Notes under the pieces: model-generated | What the model was told of the DNA's origin: nothing | Seen by the model: only the letters and a program-made list of their open reading frames with translations | Databases searched by the model: none | Translations under genes and position numbers: made by a program | Part shown: positions 26,673 through 39,898 of the stretch, one piece after another | How the letters are laid out: each line of letters starts with the position of its first letter | Position numbering within the stretch: the first letter of the stretch is position 1 | NCBI GenBank assembly: GCA_023053685.1 | Contig: JALIGW010000001.1 | Coordinates: 226,561,434 to 226,625,433 of the forward strand | Length of the DNA stretch: 64,000 bases | Source: Diadophis punctatus similis | Taxonomy: Eukaryota; Chordata; Lepidosauria; Squamata; Dipsadidae | Reading direction: 5' to 3'

Positions 26673-28520
26673 CTTAAATTTCAGAGTGCAAATATATACA
26701 AATTGAATCATATAGTATTCTTGAATTAAGCCAGTTAATTAGCTTATTGCTTTCCATAGCTTTTGAGAAAAAATAAGGATAATATTTGAGGAAGGTACAG
26801 TATATAAATCCTTCTGCTTAATATTTGTTTTTTGTTTAGTCACTTATAACTTGATTGTGACAAAATCAAAAAGTTCACCCATTGTGCTCATTTATTATTA
26901 TTTGTTCTAGATTAAACTATTGTGTGAATGTAGCTGTTATGGGATTTTATAAACTCAAGATTTATGGCTTAGTTCTATATTTGCACAACTGTAGATTATT
27001 TAACACAAGAATGACTAAAACCAGATATAATAACCACCTGCCTAGTGTGTCTCTTTCCCATAAGATTTTTTTTTGTTGGAAAACTAAGCTATCTTACCTA
27101 CCACATACAATTTATGAACTTATTTGAATAATTTGATTTTGGATCTTTTTGTGGTTCAAGACATTTTGGCAACTTCTGTTTAGAAGTTGCCTAAGATCAC
27201 CATAATAAATCAATTACAAAATCAATTTCCAATATTCATCCAGATCCAAGGACAACACTGGCTAGGTATATACACCCAACACATAGCCCATGTGGTTTAG
27301 GTGTGTGAATGCAAACATTGCCATTTGTACATTCCAATTTATGACTTAGCATATGCAAATCCAGCTAATTTTGGTGTATTCTTAAACCACAGTTAAACAC
27401 AGCTTAGCTCAATGCATGTAACTCAGTCATTATTCAAACAGTCAAAATACTTTTAGAAAGACAAAAAGATTTATAAACCTCAATTAGCTAAACTGCGTAC
27501 ATGAGAAAATAACAGCTGCCTCATCTTAATAGGAAGTAGCTGTACTATTTTTCACCTACCCTGCTACTCGTGTTTTACAAAACATAAACATCAGGGATAG
27601 AATGAAGCAGGTTGCTGTAGAAATAACTGACAGCTGATATGAAAAGGACATGTTTTTAGAAATGTGTTTTTCCTATCCCAGGGTTTTTATAGGATATAAA
27701 ATTATCCCAAGGCCATATTAAAACAACATATTTTTTTAAAACCTCATTTTTAATTTTTATTTGCATTCCATACTCTCACTTCAAAGAGTTAACACCTTCT
27801 CAAAGACCAGGCAATTTGGGCAGCTAGCCTTGGTTATTTATTTTGCACAGTCAAGTGCTGCATATTTTCTGGAATCTTGTAAAAGATGCATATTTGGCAC
27901 TGTGTAGGTTAAATCTTTTGCACTAATTATAGGTTTCAGAAACCAGACAGATTTATTTCGGAATCCTGGTTTTACTTGGCAGTCTACAGTTTGTTACTAC
28001 TAACGTTATTATTTACAACGAAATATAGCTCGCTGATTATATGCTATTTCATTTGGACAAACTTTCTTTCTTTCCCAGGGGACGCTTGCATCTAAAAGAC
28101 ATTGTGCAAAACAAAAAGTCGATGTTTTCTGGCAAAGCTGATAAAGGCGCATAATAAAAAAAAGCATATTATTTTTTTAGAAGACTCTGAAGTTGTTATC
28201 AATTCCTCATTGTTATATATAACCTCATTCATCCAGTGTTCTAATGGGGTCTCTTAATTATAGCCTCTGCTATAGCGCTAAGAAAAATAGATTGTGGCAA
28301 GGCAGCCCAGTGGTTGCAGTACCACGGAGAGCTCCAAAGTAACAACTTCCTGATCCAATGATGAGATTAAATTCAAACAGGTTACACCTTGGCTGATACA
28401 GCACCTTTTAAACTCCGCCTCTTTTTTTAGAGAGATGTGGCCTGGAAACAGCACTCCATCTCTCATACCCCTAATGACAGATACACAACTACATCGACTG
28501 CAGATTGAAAGCCTGCATAG

Positions 28521-28906
28521 CTGAAGTACTTACAACCAGTCATTCTGTGACCATTCGAAGTTACAATGGCACTGAAAAAAGTGACTTAGGACCATTTTTC
28601 ACACTTAATAACCATTGCAACGTCCCCCATGGTCATGTGAGCAAAATTCGGGTGCTTGGCAACTGGCATGTATTTATGACGGTTGCCGTGTCCTGGGGTC
28701 ATGTGATTCACCTTTGCGACCTTCTGACAAGCAAAGTCAATGGGAAGCCAGATTCACTTAACTTCACTGCAATGGTTCACTTAACAACTGTGGCAAAAAA
28801 GAACTCTGGCAAAAGGTAAAATGGGGCAAAGCTCGCTTAAGAACTATCTTGCTCAGCAACAGAAATTTTGGCCTCAATTGTGGTTGTAAGTCAAGGACTA
28901 TCTGTA
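28521..28906. repeat. AGGTAGTCCTCGACTTA-family repeat
   Basis: A near full-length copy containing CGAAGTTACAATGGCACTGA, GGTCATGTGAGCAAAATTCG, GACCTTCTGACAAGCAAAGT and the end GTAAGTCAAGGACTATCTGT. It is inverted relative to the copy at 35377. Confidence 0.82.
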
Positions 28907-29317
28907 CTCAAGACGACTGGCACATCAAAGCTGGGCTTTGGTGAATTAGGTTCAATGAATCCCTGGGCAGGATTTTTCAGTACCTTGGCTTTGAAAGCAT
29001 CTGGTTTTGTGATTCCTACTTCCTTCAAACTCTGGATGTACAGATTATTGCAGGACAGGGACCATAACAAGAGCTTTCCTCCACCCAAAGGACTGCATTT
29101 GCAGGAGAAATTAATTATAGCTTAGCATCAATTGTGTACCAGATATTTATCCAAGGAACGTTTACAAGATATAGCAAACTGCAATTGACCCCTCCTCTTC
29201 TGCCAATCTCAGGCATGGCTGGCCAGAACTCCCATTCCTTTTTTTTAAAGCAAAAAACATAAAGGACTGATTTGAGATCTGGGTGGCCCTATATTAGTAG
29301 GCAAAGCCTGAAACTTA

Positions 29318-29947
29318 CCGTATTTTTCGGAGTATAAGACGCACCGGAGTATAAGACGCACCTTAGTTTTTGGGGAGGAAAATAGGGGAAAACAATCTGC
29401 CTACCAGGTATTCATCTGGCTAGCGTCCTTAGTCTGGTCAGCTTCAGCACATTATTTTATCTCCTGGTTAGGACTTAAAAAAACCTTCTTCTGAGAGAGT
29501 AACAATGAAAGAGCATGCAAGCCAGTAAGAGCTGGGAAGATAGATAGCACCTGGTTAGGGCTAGAAAAAAACTTATTCGGAGCAGCTTCAGCACATTATT
29601 TTATCCCCTGGTTAGGACTTTAAAAAACCTTCTTCTGAGAGAATAACAATGAAAGAGCCTGCAAGCCGGTAAGAGCTGGGAAGATAGTTAGCACCTGGTT
29701 AGGGCTAGAAAAAAACTTATTTGGAGCAAGTAGAGCAATGAAAAAAAATTCTGCAAAGACTTAGGGCTGGAAAAACATTCTTTGGAGAGAGTAACAATGA
29801 AAAAGCCTGCAAGGTAAGAGCTGGGAAGATCTGTTAGCACCTAGTTAGGGCTGGAAAAAAAAGCTACATTCGAAGTATAGGACGCACCCAAATTTTCAGC
29901 CACTTTTAGGGAGGAAAAAGGTGTGTCTTATACTCCGAAAAATACGG
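29318..29947. mobile_element. TA-flanked MITE (CCGTATTTTTCGGAGTATAA family), inverted copy
   Basis: A 630-bp copy with intact ends and TA flanks. It lies in the opposite orientation to the copies at 7722 and 21475. A short duplication of CGGAGTATAAGACGCACC stands just inside the left end. Confidence 0.88.
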
Positions 29948-30664
29948 TACCCTAGTTGTATGTGTAGAATTTTATTGAGTACTACAGCTGCAGAAGCAGT
30001 TTATTCAATAATTCCTCTGGTCATCTGTGCCTAGAGACTAGAAAGGAGAAGTTAACCAACCATTGGTTAACTACTTAGCTAGGCAACTCCCTCTTTTTGT
30101 GGCAGCTTTACTGGATAATGACTAAGATAAACCAATCAAATTCAGACACTTTATCTTAGCCATAATCTAGCCCTTCATTTTGCAATTACAATCCACTGAA
30201 ATACTAAAAGTTCCTATAATAAAAAATTATGCACATATTCAGGAGTTCCAGCTTGCAAAGCACTCTTCTCTCCCAAAAATTGATACAGAATTGATACAAC
30301 TGATGAATAGTAGAATTTTGCTTTCTTCCCTTTTCAGAAAGGACTCATACAGGTAATGGAGAGATGAAAAAGTCCTGATTTGCTATTTCCACAGAAGATA
30401 AAGTGGCTCTAGTGAAATTAAATGCAGATGTATAAATCAACCACCCTGGCTTCAATACTAAGCACACACACACCCATCTAACCACAACTCTGCAAGTTTG
30501 TTTAACACATTTCTATTCTATTTTTTTTTAGTTCAAAAATGCAGACACTGGCTTTAACTTCCCACTTTATTGTACAAGTTTAGCAAAAAGGGGCTAGAAA
30601 TGGGAAAGCACTGTTTCATAGCCATGAATTTACTTCAAATATAAAGGCAGTGACTTTAATCAAT

Positions 30665-30722
30665 AAATCATTTTTTATGCCATCCATCTCCCCATAGGGT
30701 GACTCTGGGCAGCCTACAGATT
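30665..30722 (-). mobile_element. L2/CR1-type LINE tail remnant
   Basis: The minus strand reads CTGTAGGCTGCCCAGAGTCA, then CCCTATGGGGAGATGG and GGCATAAAAAATGA. This resembles the 3' end of the L2/CR1-type family. Confidence 0.5.
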
Positions 30723-32257
30723 TTTAAAAGTAGAAAAAAATTGAAATATTAAAACTGTGCAAATTAAAATGTTAAAACTAAAACAAAAAACCATGACTGA
30801 GAGACGGAAAACACGAGCGCGAAGACTTTTTACCCTGTCAACCGCCTTCAGCAGTGAGTGCCCCCTTGGAGCCCCAAGCCAAGAACCAGCAAAGCCAAGT
30901 TTAAATACACCTTCCAGTAGGCCAATGGGGGGAGCCAATTCTCCTTCCCAGACAGTAGACTATGGCTATAAATTAGGCCATGGTCAATATCTCCTCAGTT
31001 TCAATTAAGTCCAAGAGTTTAGTTCACACAAAATAAAACTAGGTTAAATGGATTTACTGCTGCCAGGATTTTGAGATAATCTTAAATAGGTCCAACATCA
31101 AGTGTGAGACCTAGAAAGAGTGGCTTGCCTAAGGCCACCTAATCTCTTAAAGTGCAGGATTGGAATTTCATTTAATGAAACTATCAATTAACTGGCAAAG
31201 CAGCTTGTACCTTTAATTGTTGTAACTAATTTACCTGTCTGTATTTCACAAAAATGTGATAAATAATATGCCTAAAGTCAGGGGCTGATAAACTCCACCA
31301 TTTTGTGTTGCTATATGTGCCAATCCCGATTTAAGACCCACAACAGCAATTTGGCATTGTCAAAGTGGCAGAGCAACCCCACCCATCCACCCACTTATCA
31401 AACCCTTGAATAAAAGGCAGGGTACTACATAGCCCCTTAAAACAAAATATTCACATGCCAATCAGAGTTTCTTCACTGAAGCAACAAGCCTTGCCACATA
31501 CTGCATATGCGTGAACTCTTGCTCTCCCATTTTAAAGGAACAATTCCTTGCCTCTTAATTGTGCTTCAAATATGCTCTTCCTAAAATATTTTTCTGGTTG
31601 GCTGGTATGTTCTAATTTTCAAAATAATGGCCAGGAATTTCAGAAAAAGTGGCTGAGAAAGCAGATGACCTGAAATGAAATTTGTAGTATCTATGGCTCC
31701 AAAGCACATGGCTGTATTTTTCAGGATTTCTATTATTAAGACATAAAGGCTTTTATTTTAATAAAAGCAGAGCTTCTCTGGTCACAATGCAAGCCTGCAA
31801 TGCATATACATGCTAACGAAGTGAAAGGGGTGGGGTAAGAGTGGGAAGACAAGAGGGAATCTTTGACATAGCCTTAGGAATTTTTATAACCAGTCTTGGT
31901 TTTGTTCAACACTGGATTTTTTTTTTAAGTTAACAAATCAGTTCAAAAGAAACAGGCTGAAATTGGTAACACATCAATCACAATTGGGCTTATGCCACAT
32001 GTGGCTGCAGAAAAGACTCATCTTAGAAACCCCACAGACATTGTCTCTGTAGTACTGAAAGCAGCACTTGGGATTTATGAACAACAATAGAAAAGAAACT
32101 TGTGAATCTTCCTTCATGTAGTTCCAGGAACCCAAAGCAATCCCTTGGGAACAGATGTCATAAGGACCGAATTGACCGTAATAATCAGTATGTTCCTGAC
32201 TAAAGCAGAATTATATTCAAGAAAGAAGTTTGTGATATATTTCAAAAGAAGGGCCAC

Positions 32258-32277
32258 CCACCCACCCACCCACCCAC
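32258..32277. repeat. (ACCC)n microsatellite
   Basis: Five ACCC units on the plus strand. Confidence 0.9.
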
Positions 32278-32728
32278 ACCACTATTGTTTGATTTAACTC
32301 TTTTTCCCCAAATTTGCCATACAAAGCCAAAAAAGACCCCAAATGGCTTTTAGATTTAAAAAAAAATTTTTTTTTGTAGCAATTGCAACCACACAATTTT
32401 TCCACTCTTCTTAAGACTGCAGCTCCCAATTCTACAGAGGGGATGTTCCTTAGGATCATAGAATTCTTTGGATTATACTCCTTGTGGGGATATTTTACCT
32501 GAGAAAGACTCTTTTGCTTTTTTTTTTTTCCCAAGGCAAGTCTGACAGGGAGAAATCTTATTTTAAATGAAGAAACCTTCCCCATTTGGCTATAAATCCC
32601 CAACTTATGTTATACAATTGTCCAACAACTGCAGTAATAAACAAAGCAGGGGCAGCATGCAGATTATAGCAGTGGCCATAGGAAGTATCTCTATTTCCTT
32701 CAGTGTGGCAATATAACATGTATCTATG

Positions 32729-33348
32729 CAGGGGTGGGTTCCTAATTTTTTTACTACCACTCTGTGGGCGTGGCTTATTTTGTGGGTGTGGCTTGCCAGC
32801 CATGTGACCGGGTGGGCATGGGCCTCGGGAGCTTGGCAGCGGCCAGAGAATCGGGGGGGGGGGGGCATTGCCCACCCGCAACGCAGCCCCCCGCAGCGGG
32901 AGTAGCAAGACAGCGGCAGCGATTCTTCTAGGAGGCTCCGTCTGGCCTGAATGCTTCTCCCCATTCGATGATCCTAGGCTCCTGCCACCCATTCCCCCTC
33001 CCCTCAGCAGCTCGAGTAGCCTCAAACGTGCAAAAATGCCTGGGATCACCGCGCATTCGTGGCTTCTCGGACTGCTGAAGGGAGGGGAACGGAGATAGGT
33101 CCTGCCACCCATTCTTTCAGCGTCTCATGCGCTCCCTCAGCCATCCTCCCCTGCTTGGACTCACTGTAGGGTAGGAAGGCAGCGCATGCGCAGTGCCAGA
33201 AGCTCAGCTTCTGGGCATGCGCAGAAGAAAATTTTTTTTAAATGGCGGCGTCCAGGCACCGGCAACCGACCACACCGGTACTGTGACGTCACCAGTGGGC
33301 CGCTACCGGTGCTATAGAGTGGACCGCACCAGTAGGAACCCACCACTG
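32729..33348. mobile_element. hAT-type MITE (CAGGGGTGGGTTCC family), long copy
   Basis: A 620-bp element with ends CAGGGGTGGGTTCC and GGAACCCACCACTG. The 8-bp duplication tatctatg is exact on both sides. The interior is GC-rich with GCATGCGC motifs. It makes the ORFs at about 32558-33112, which show no protein-family signal. Confidence 0.93.
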
Positions 33349-33588
33349 TATCTATGTATTGCTTTATTCCCCTATAGGACTAATCACGTCAGCATATGCA
33401 TCTGCTTGCCTGTGTTTATGTGAGGGTCAAATTAGAGAGAGTACTTATCAGTTGCATCTGTGTATGGCTATGTTTCTGCCCTGGTTAGCATTCTTGTGTG
33501 AATATATGCATGAGAAGCTCAGGGTGGACCGTATATACTTTAATCTGGGTCACATAATTAGGATGGCAGTCTGAGAATGCAGCAGATG

Positions 33589-33958
33589 CAGGGGTGGGTT
33601 CCACTTACCTTCGCCACTGGTTCGCATTGCGAGCGTTCCCCCCATGCAATTTCACTTCTGCCCATGCTCAGTAGCAGGACACAGCCCGAAACACATCTGA
33701 GGAGCTGATCAGCTATGCTTCGGGCGAAGAAATAAAGATGAATATTAACCCGGGGGCAGCCGGGAGGGCTCTTTTTCAAGCCGCGGAAGAGGAGAAGCCA
33801 TCCAAACACAGAAAAATTCACCAAAAATTCCAAAAAAAAGATGGTGGTGCCCACGGACCGGCACCGACCGAACCGGATCCATGACGCCATCGTTGCGTCA
33901 CCAGTGGGTCCCTAACAGTTTGGGCAATCTGGTCCGAACCGGGAGGAACCCACCCCTG
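33589..33958. mobile_element. hAT-type MITE (CAGGGGTGGGTTCC family)
   Basis: A 370-bp element with ends CAGGGGTGGGTTCCACTTAC and GGAGGAACCCACCCCTG and an exact duplication agcagatg. It lies only 240 bp from the copy at 32729. Confidence 0.93.
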
Positions 33959-34689
33959 AGCAGATGGCAACCTTTTGAGCTGTTGCCGAACCAGAGTTTT
34001 TTTCTGAATAGTTCTGATCAGTGCAATCCCCAGCTTGATCCAGCTCTTTTTTTTAAATTAGATCTTTCCTTTTCTGGTTTCTCTTGCCATACCAAATTTG
34101 ATCCAGTTCTGGTTTTTTCCCCCCAGAGAATAATCCTGTTGACAATGTCCTGAGCCTTTTCCCATTAATTCCTTTGCAGCATTCCATTGCATTAGAGGTA
34201 ATAAAACAACCATCCTCCCTGTCTGTCATCAGCAGGGTTTGGAATTTTTGAGGTTCCAGTATCAGAATTCTGATCTTCCTGCCCAACATCCATACTACTC
34301 CAACCAGTTCTTCCATATGTAATGTATCATACATAGTTGCAGTAACACAAAAATGCAGAACTCTTTTTTCCCTGCCTTCTGTCCTCCTGAAAACGTTTTC
34401 TCCAAATATTTTGAAAGGAGAAGTTGGAGTTTATATCTTAAGGTATGAGGGCTGGATTTTTTTTTAATATACCCTTATTTGCAAAAAGGAAGACATTTTT
34501 TAGAAGAATGTTATGCCGAAGAAGGTAAACCTCATACTATGAGTATAATAATATTGGGGGGGGGAGGGAATCAGCATTTTCAGCGGTTACTCAGTATTTC
34601 ATTGTTTATTAAAATATTTCTTTTGGGGCTCATGCAGTCTTTAACACTAGGTACCTAATTATTAAAACAACTGAAACTTTGTTTTAAAC

Positions 34690-34762
34690 ATTTCAGTAAA
34701 ATTCGGAGTTGCCTCCAGATGAGATTAGCAGCACATAAATCCAATAAATAAATAATGAAATA
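34690..34762 (+). mobile_element. L2/CR1-type LINE tail remnant
   Basis: CGGAGTTGCCTCCAGATGAG, then CAGCACATAAATCCAATAAA and AATAAATA, resembles the 3' terminus of the L2/CR1-type family. Confidence 0.55.
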
Positions 34763-35100
34763 AAATTGTCTCTTTTAAATTGAAATTCAAATATATTTGT
34801 TAATCTTATAGCCCTGAAGAAGAAGAAAAATCTTCCCACCAAAATTTAGCTATTTTCCCACCAGAACATTGCTGGGAAGGACTCAAATAGGGCAGTGGGG
34901 GTTTCATGTAATGAGTCAGTTACCCACCCATTCCAAGTAGTATGTAATACACTTTATTTATGATAAAATGTGCAATTTTGTGAATCTCTTGCTTGTGCAA
35001 TTATTTGGGATTCATTTCCAAAAAGGTACTTTGGAACGCAAAGAGGCACAATCTAAACACCTGCCAGACAAGTCTAAAAAAAGATGCAGATGGTCTAAAT

Positions 35101-35226
35101 CACAGGTGTCAAACTCGTGGCTTGTCACGTTGCCGTCATGTGACATTTTTCCCCTTCACAGAGCTGGGGTGGGCATGGCCTATGTGTGACACATCCAGCC
35201 TGCAGGCCGCCAGTTTGATACCCCTT
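35101..35226. mobile_element. hAT-type MITE (CAGGGGTGTCAAACTC family)
   Basis: A short element with left end CACAGGTGTCAAACTCG and right end CAGTTTGATACCCCTT. Both sides carry gtctaaat (35093-35100 and 35227-35234). Confidence 0.88.
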
Positions 35227-35376
35227 GTCTAAATGGTGGCATCCCATATAATTTCCGAACTATTTTTTCTATATTATTTCTAAAAAACTTCAGTTTTACT
35301 CTATCTAAAATATATCAAAATATATCCCAATCCAGAAAAAATTACCTCAAAAAAACCCAAATCAAAAGTTCCCTCA

Positions 35377-35742
35377 TACAGGTAGCCCTCGACTTATAAC
35401 CACCATTGATTCCAAAACTTCCGTTCCTAAGCAAGACAGTTAAGTGACTTTTGCCCCATTTTACAACCTTTCTTGTCACAGTTGTTAAGTGAATCACTGC
35501 AGTTGTCAAGTTAGTAACACAGTTAAGTGAATCTGGCTTCCCCTGTGACTTTGCTTGTCAGAAGGTCGCCAAAGGTGACCCCGGGACACTGCAGCTGTCA
35601 TAAACACATACCAGTTGCCAAGCGCCTGAATTCTGATCACGAAGCCATGGTGATGCGGCAATGGTCATAAGTGTGAAAAATGGTCATACATCATTTTTTT
35701 CAGTGCCATTGTAGCTTTGAATGGTTACTAAACAAATGGCTC
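35377..35742. repeat. AGGTAGTCCTCGACTTA-family repeat
   Basis: Starts TACAGGTAGCCCTCGACTTA and includes CCATTTTACAACCTTTCTTG, GACTTTGCTTGTCAGAAGGT and CAGTGCCATTGTAGCTTTGA. The far inverted end is lost. Confidence 0.82.
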
Positions 35743-35908
35743 TAAAAATTATCTGTACAACCTACATGCAAATGTCAGAGCTCTAATAAATTAACATCCT
35801 GACCCCAATGCTTGGGGGAAACCAGGTTTTCACATCCTTCCCAAATCTACCTTTAGAATAGGTGCTGTCTGTATCTCTGAGGTGTTCCATTGGAACAGAA
35901 AAGATATA

Positions 35909-36280
35909 AAACAGTCCTTGATTTATGGCCACAATTGTGTCCAAAATTTCTGTTGCTAAGTGACACAGTTGTTAAGCGAATTTTGCCCCATTTTATTACT
36001 ATAGTTAAGTGACTTTCTTACTCAGTTAAGCAACTAACATGGTTGTTAAGTGCATATGACTTTCTCATTGACTTTGCTTGTCAGAAGGTCGCAAAAGCAG
36101 ATCACATGACCCTGGGACACTGCAACTGTCATAAATATCAGTTGTCAATTGAATTTTGATTATATGACCATGGGGATACTGTAATAGTCATGTGAAAAAT
36201 GGTCATGAATCACTTTTTTCAGTGTCATTGTAACTTTGAACAGTTCCTAAATGAACTATTGTAAGTCGAGGCCTACCTAT
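35909..36280. repeat. AGGTAGTCCTCGACTTA-family repeat
   Basis: A second copy about 170 bp after the previous one and in the same orientation. It starts AACAGTCCTTGATTTATGGC and ends TGTAAGTCGAGGCCTACCTA. The inverted ends are recognisable. Confidence 0.82.
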
Positions 36281-36794
36281 ATTTATAGGGCCCACCAGAT
36301 TACACTACTTCCCCAAAAGGACTTGAAACATGCCCAATATGCCAGGTGGGAAGGGCATAAGTCATGATGAATAAGGAGTCCTGCCACTAACCTGACCCCA
36401 TGACTGGTAGGGCCTTAAATATGGCAACCAGCACTCCATTTAGGTATCATCCAATGTAAGGCTGCCAACATCTATTCAGTCCAAACAGTGACTAAATGTC
36501 AGCCCCAGTAGGTTTGCCTGACCAGAAAATCAACTCTACCGGATGACAAGAATTACTTTTAGTGAGATCAGCTATAACAACAGAATCTTGCAAGAATGAT
36601 TGTGTGATATACCCCAGTGAATCAGGGAAAAGTTTGCCTCAGCTGCTTCTAAATATTATCTGGTTTGCCAGGATTTAAAGAACTTTTCAGGCCTCTTACT
36701 CAAGTAACAGTTCTTGCATATTTCTGTCAAGCTTTCCTCCCTTACTTTCTATATCAAGCCTCACTTGAACCGTGCACCAGAACTTCAAGTTAAT

Positions 36795-37464
36795 GAGCCG
36801 AGGTGGCGCAGTTGTTAGAGGCAGGTACTGCAGGCCACTTTAGCTGACACTGATCCGCAGGTCAGCGGTTCAAATCTCACCGGCTCAAGGTTGACTCAGC
36901 CTTCCATCCTTCCGAGGTAGGTAAAATGAGGACCCAGATTGTTGGGGGCAATATAAATATACATTGCTTACTGGTGTAAACTGCTTAGAGCAGTGATGGC
37001 GAACCTATGGCACGCGTGCCACAGGTGGCACGCGGAGCCATATCTGCCGGCACGCAAGCCATTGCCCCAGTTCAGCTCCAGTGCGCATCTGTGCACCGGC
37101 CAGCTGATTTTCAGCTGGCGCAGAGGCTCTGGGAGGGCATTTTAGGTTTCTAAAGGGCCTCCGGGGGGCGTTTTCATCCTCCCCGGGCTCCAGGGAAGCC
37201 TCTGGAGCCTGGGGAGTGTGAAAAGCGGGCCTACCGGGCCCACCGGAAGTTGGGAAACAGGCTATTTCTGGCCTCCAGAGGGCCTCTGCGGGGGCGGGGG
37301 AGGCCGTTTTCGCCATCCCCAGGCATTGAATTATGGGTGTGGGCACTTGCACGTGCGTGATAGCGCGCGCGCATGCACTTTCGGCACCCGAGGGAAAAAA
37401 GGTTCGCCATCACTGGCTTAGACAGTGCTTGCACTGTGAGGCGGTATATAAATCTCAATAAATG
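36795..37464 (+). mobile_element. tRNA-derived SINE interrupted by a hAT-type MITE
   Basis: Starts GAGCCGAGGTGGCGCAGTTG (A-box region), then AGCGGTTCAAATCTC (B box), GACTCAGCCTTCCATCCTTC and GATTGTTGGGGGCAATAT. It resumes after the MITE with AGTGCTTGCACTGTGAGGCG and GTATATAAATCTCAATAAAT. The tRNA-like head would supply an internal pol III promoter. It is not a tRNA gene. Confidence 0.85.
36991..37415. mobile_element. hAT-type MITE (CAGTGATGGCGAACC family)
   Basis: A 425-bp element with ends CAGTGATGGCGAACCTATGG and AGGTTCGCCATCACTG. It is flanked by gcttagag and gcttagac (8 bp, one difference), which belong to the host SINE. Confidence 0.92.
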
Positions 37465-37514
37465 AATGAATGAATGAATGAATGAATGAATGAATGAATG
37501 AATGAATGAATGAA

Positions 37515-37557
<43 letters not shown>
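37460..37557. repeat. (GAAT)n then (AAAT)n microsatellite
   Basis: About 13 GAAT units followed by about 11 AAAT units, grown from the AATAAATG tail of the tRNA SINE. Confidence 0.96.
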
Positions 37558-38475
37558 GAAATCACCAAATTCCCTCTGTAATTCAGCTGGGTCCATCAGG
37601 CTCCTGGGATGGATAGATCAAATAGATCCCTCCTCCTTATAATGGGGAGGGGGGGCGGGTATCAGAAAACTCCATGATTACCAGGGAATTACAGCAAATT
37701 ATTTGCTAAATTTGATACACAAGTATTGTACAATTTAGAACAGATAGAAACGGTTTGTATTATTTCATTTTCCCCAAAATACCTTAAAAAAACTTCTTCC
37801 CAGTTTAAATGTGTCCTTAAAATGTTATGTCTCTAAACAAAAGACACATCCTGTTATGATATCTATGCACTTACTATGTATCATCAAGCTGGTGGTAGTG
37901 AATGACCACGAAGACCCACCTTCTCTAAGATGATTTGTACAATAAATAAGATACTGTACAATGTCTATTTAATGATTCCGAGTCTCTTAATTATGTTCTT
38001 CATGTACAATGTTGACTGTGAGTATACAGAATCAAGTCAGTACAACATAAAAGGTCAAAAAGGTTAAAAACATGGCACATTTACCTTTATAAGAAAATAT
38101 AAAAATACATAGAATATGAAAGTTTCACCCTACAGGAATTGCCCCCCCCCCGCTAGCTTAAGTATTTTTCTGAGCAACATTTTATATATGAGATTAATTT
38201 CAGTTCCAGGTTTGCATTCTAACAGCAATATACTGTATCTGTCTTAAGTATCCTAAAACCGAATCAAGCTCTTTGGGTGAGTAGAGCAAAAATCTGGAAT
38301 TAGAAACAAGATCACATCTGAAACAAGCATACCTTTGTAAAGTCTTTTATCTCCTGACATCTTATATTGCTTTTGAAAGTCAAATTTTCCATGGTAACTA
38401 AGCCATCATTTAATACAGTCATTAAAAGCCCTATCGTAAAGTCTATTAACTACACTACTGTCCAAACCAAACATA

Positions 38476-38822
38476 CCGTATCTTTCGGAGTATAAGACGC
38501 ACCTTTCCCCCCCCTAAAGAGGTTGAAAATTTGGGTGCGTCTTATACTCTGAATGTAGCTTTTTCAAAGCTTTTTTTTTCAGCCCTAACGAGGTGCGAAC
38601 GATCTTTCCAGCTCTTCCCGGCTTGCAGGCTTGTTTTCATTGCTACTTCCTCCAAAAAAGGTTTTTTCAGCCATAACCAGGGGATAAAATAATGTGCTGA
38701 AGCTGACCAGATTAAGAACACTAGCCAGATGAATACCTGGTAGGTAGATTTTTTTTCTATTTTCCTCCCCAAAAACTAAGGTGCGTCTTATACTCCGGTT
38801 CGTCTTATACTCCGAAAAACAC
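38476..38822. mobile_element. TA-flanked MITE (CCGTATTTTTCGGAGTATAA family), short copy
   Basis: Left end CCGTATCTTTCGGAGTATAA preceded by TA. The right end is TTATACTCCGAAAAAC, with its last bases decayed, so no right TA is clear. At about 347 bp it lacks the internal tandem iterations and is the simplest copy here. Confidence 0.8.
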
Positions 38823-39898
38823 AAAAAACTCATAAACACAAAAACAGACACACACACAAAAATATAAACAGACGTCCAGGGAATACCATTCCTTGCATAT
38901 TTATGACACCTGGAACCTTTTAAAATATGGACTGAATTGAATTATTCCAAAACAAAGTAAGTTTATTTAAAAACAATAATTCCTTTATTTTATTAGCTAG
39001 CATTTTATTCACACAGACACCAAAATGTGGCAAATATAAATTCAGACCAAATAATAAAAATATTAACACTCCCAACTGAGCACCAATTTCTATGAATTTA
39101 TGCACCCAAATACATGCACACGTACTCATATATCTTGTGCTTTCCTTTTATTAATAACACATTTTTCTTCCCTCCTCCCCAGGTTTTGGCCAAAGCTTGC
39201 AGTACCAAGCAGTGGCCAATAGCAACATTTTACAGTAAATCGCAATGAAACAAGTCAAAAGAGCAATTTCATGTGAGATACTTTAATCAACAAAAAGCAC
39301 TATGTCTTCTGAGTTTATATTTGTTATTTTCAAACTGGAAAGACACACTGCTATTCAGTGACATTTCTAGATCCAAGTTATATTACCACAGAATTTGAAG
39401 AGACTTCTAAAAATTGAGCAGATTATGTAATTGGCAAATCAGACAGAAAGGGATTGAAGTCTTAGCAGTGGGGATGCGGAGGAACTTAATATGTAATGTT
39501 CAGTTCTGGTTTTATCATTTGTATTTAGGTCATAAAATTGTATGGTTCTGCAGTGCAGAAATCCCAATTCAAGGATCCTTCACAGATACATGTCCAGACT
39601 TGGTGCATCTGACAAAGGGGGGGCTCATCATTTCTCTCAATAATTTCACAAATGAACTGCTCTTAATATTAGGGATTTTTTTCACATTCAACTACAGCTT
39701 GTCTTCATGTAACTTAAGCTCATTATTCTGTGTTAAATCTAAGAGATCCTGTTTTAAGTTTTATTTATTTACTTTATTAAATTGATTTATATGGTCACTC
39801 ACTCAACAAATGAGTCAGGGACTCACCTTAAAAATGTATGTTATTGTCTGTCCTGTCTTCTTGTCTCAAATCTAAAACTATTCAGATCCTTCTGAATA

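Noticed and set aside
36795..36880. tRNA gene
   Set aside because: A- and B-box-like sequence is present, but it is the head of a repeated SINE and has no cloverleaf acceptor stem or anticodon arm I can support. The same applies at 39899 and 22330.
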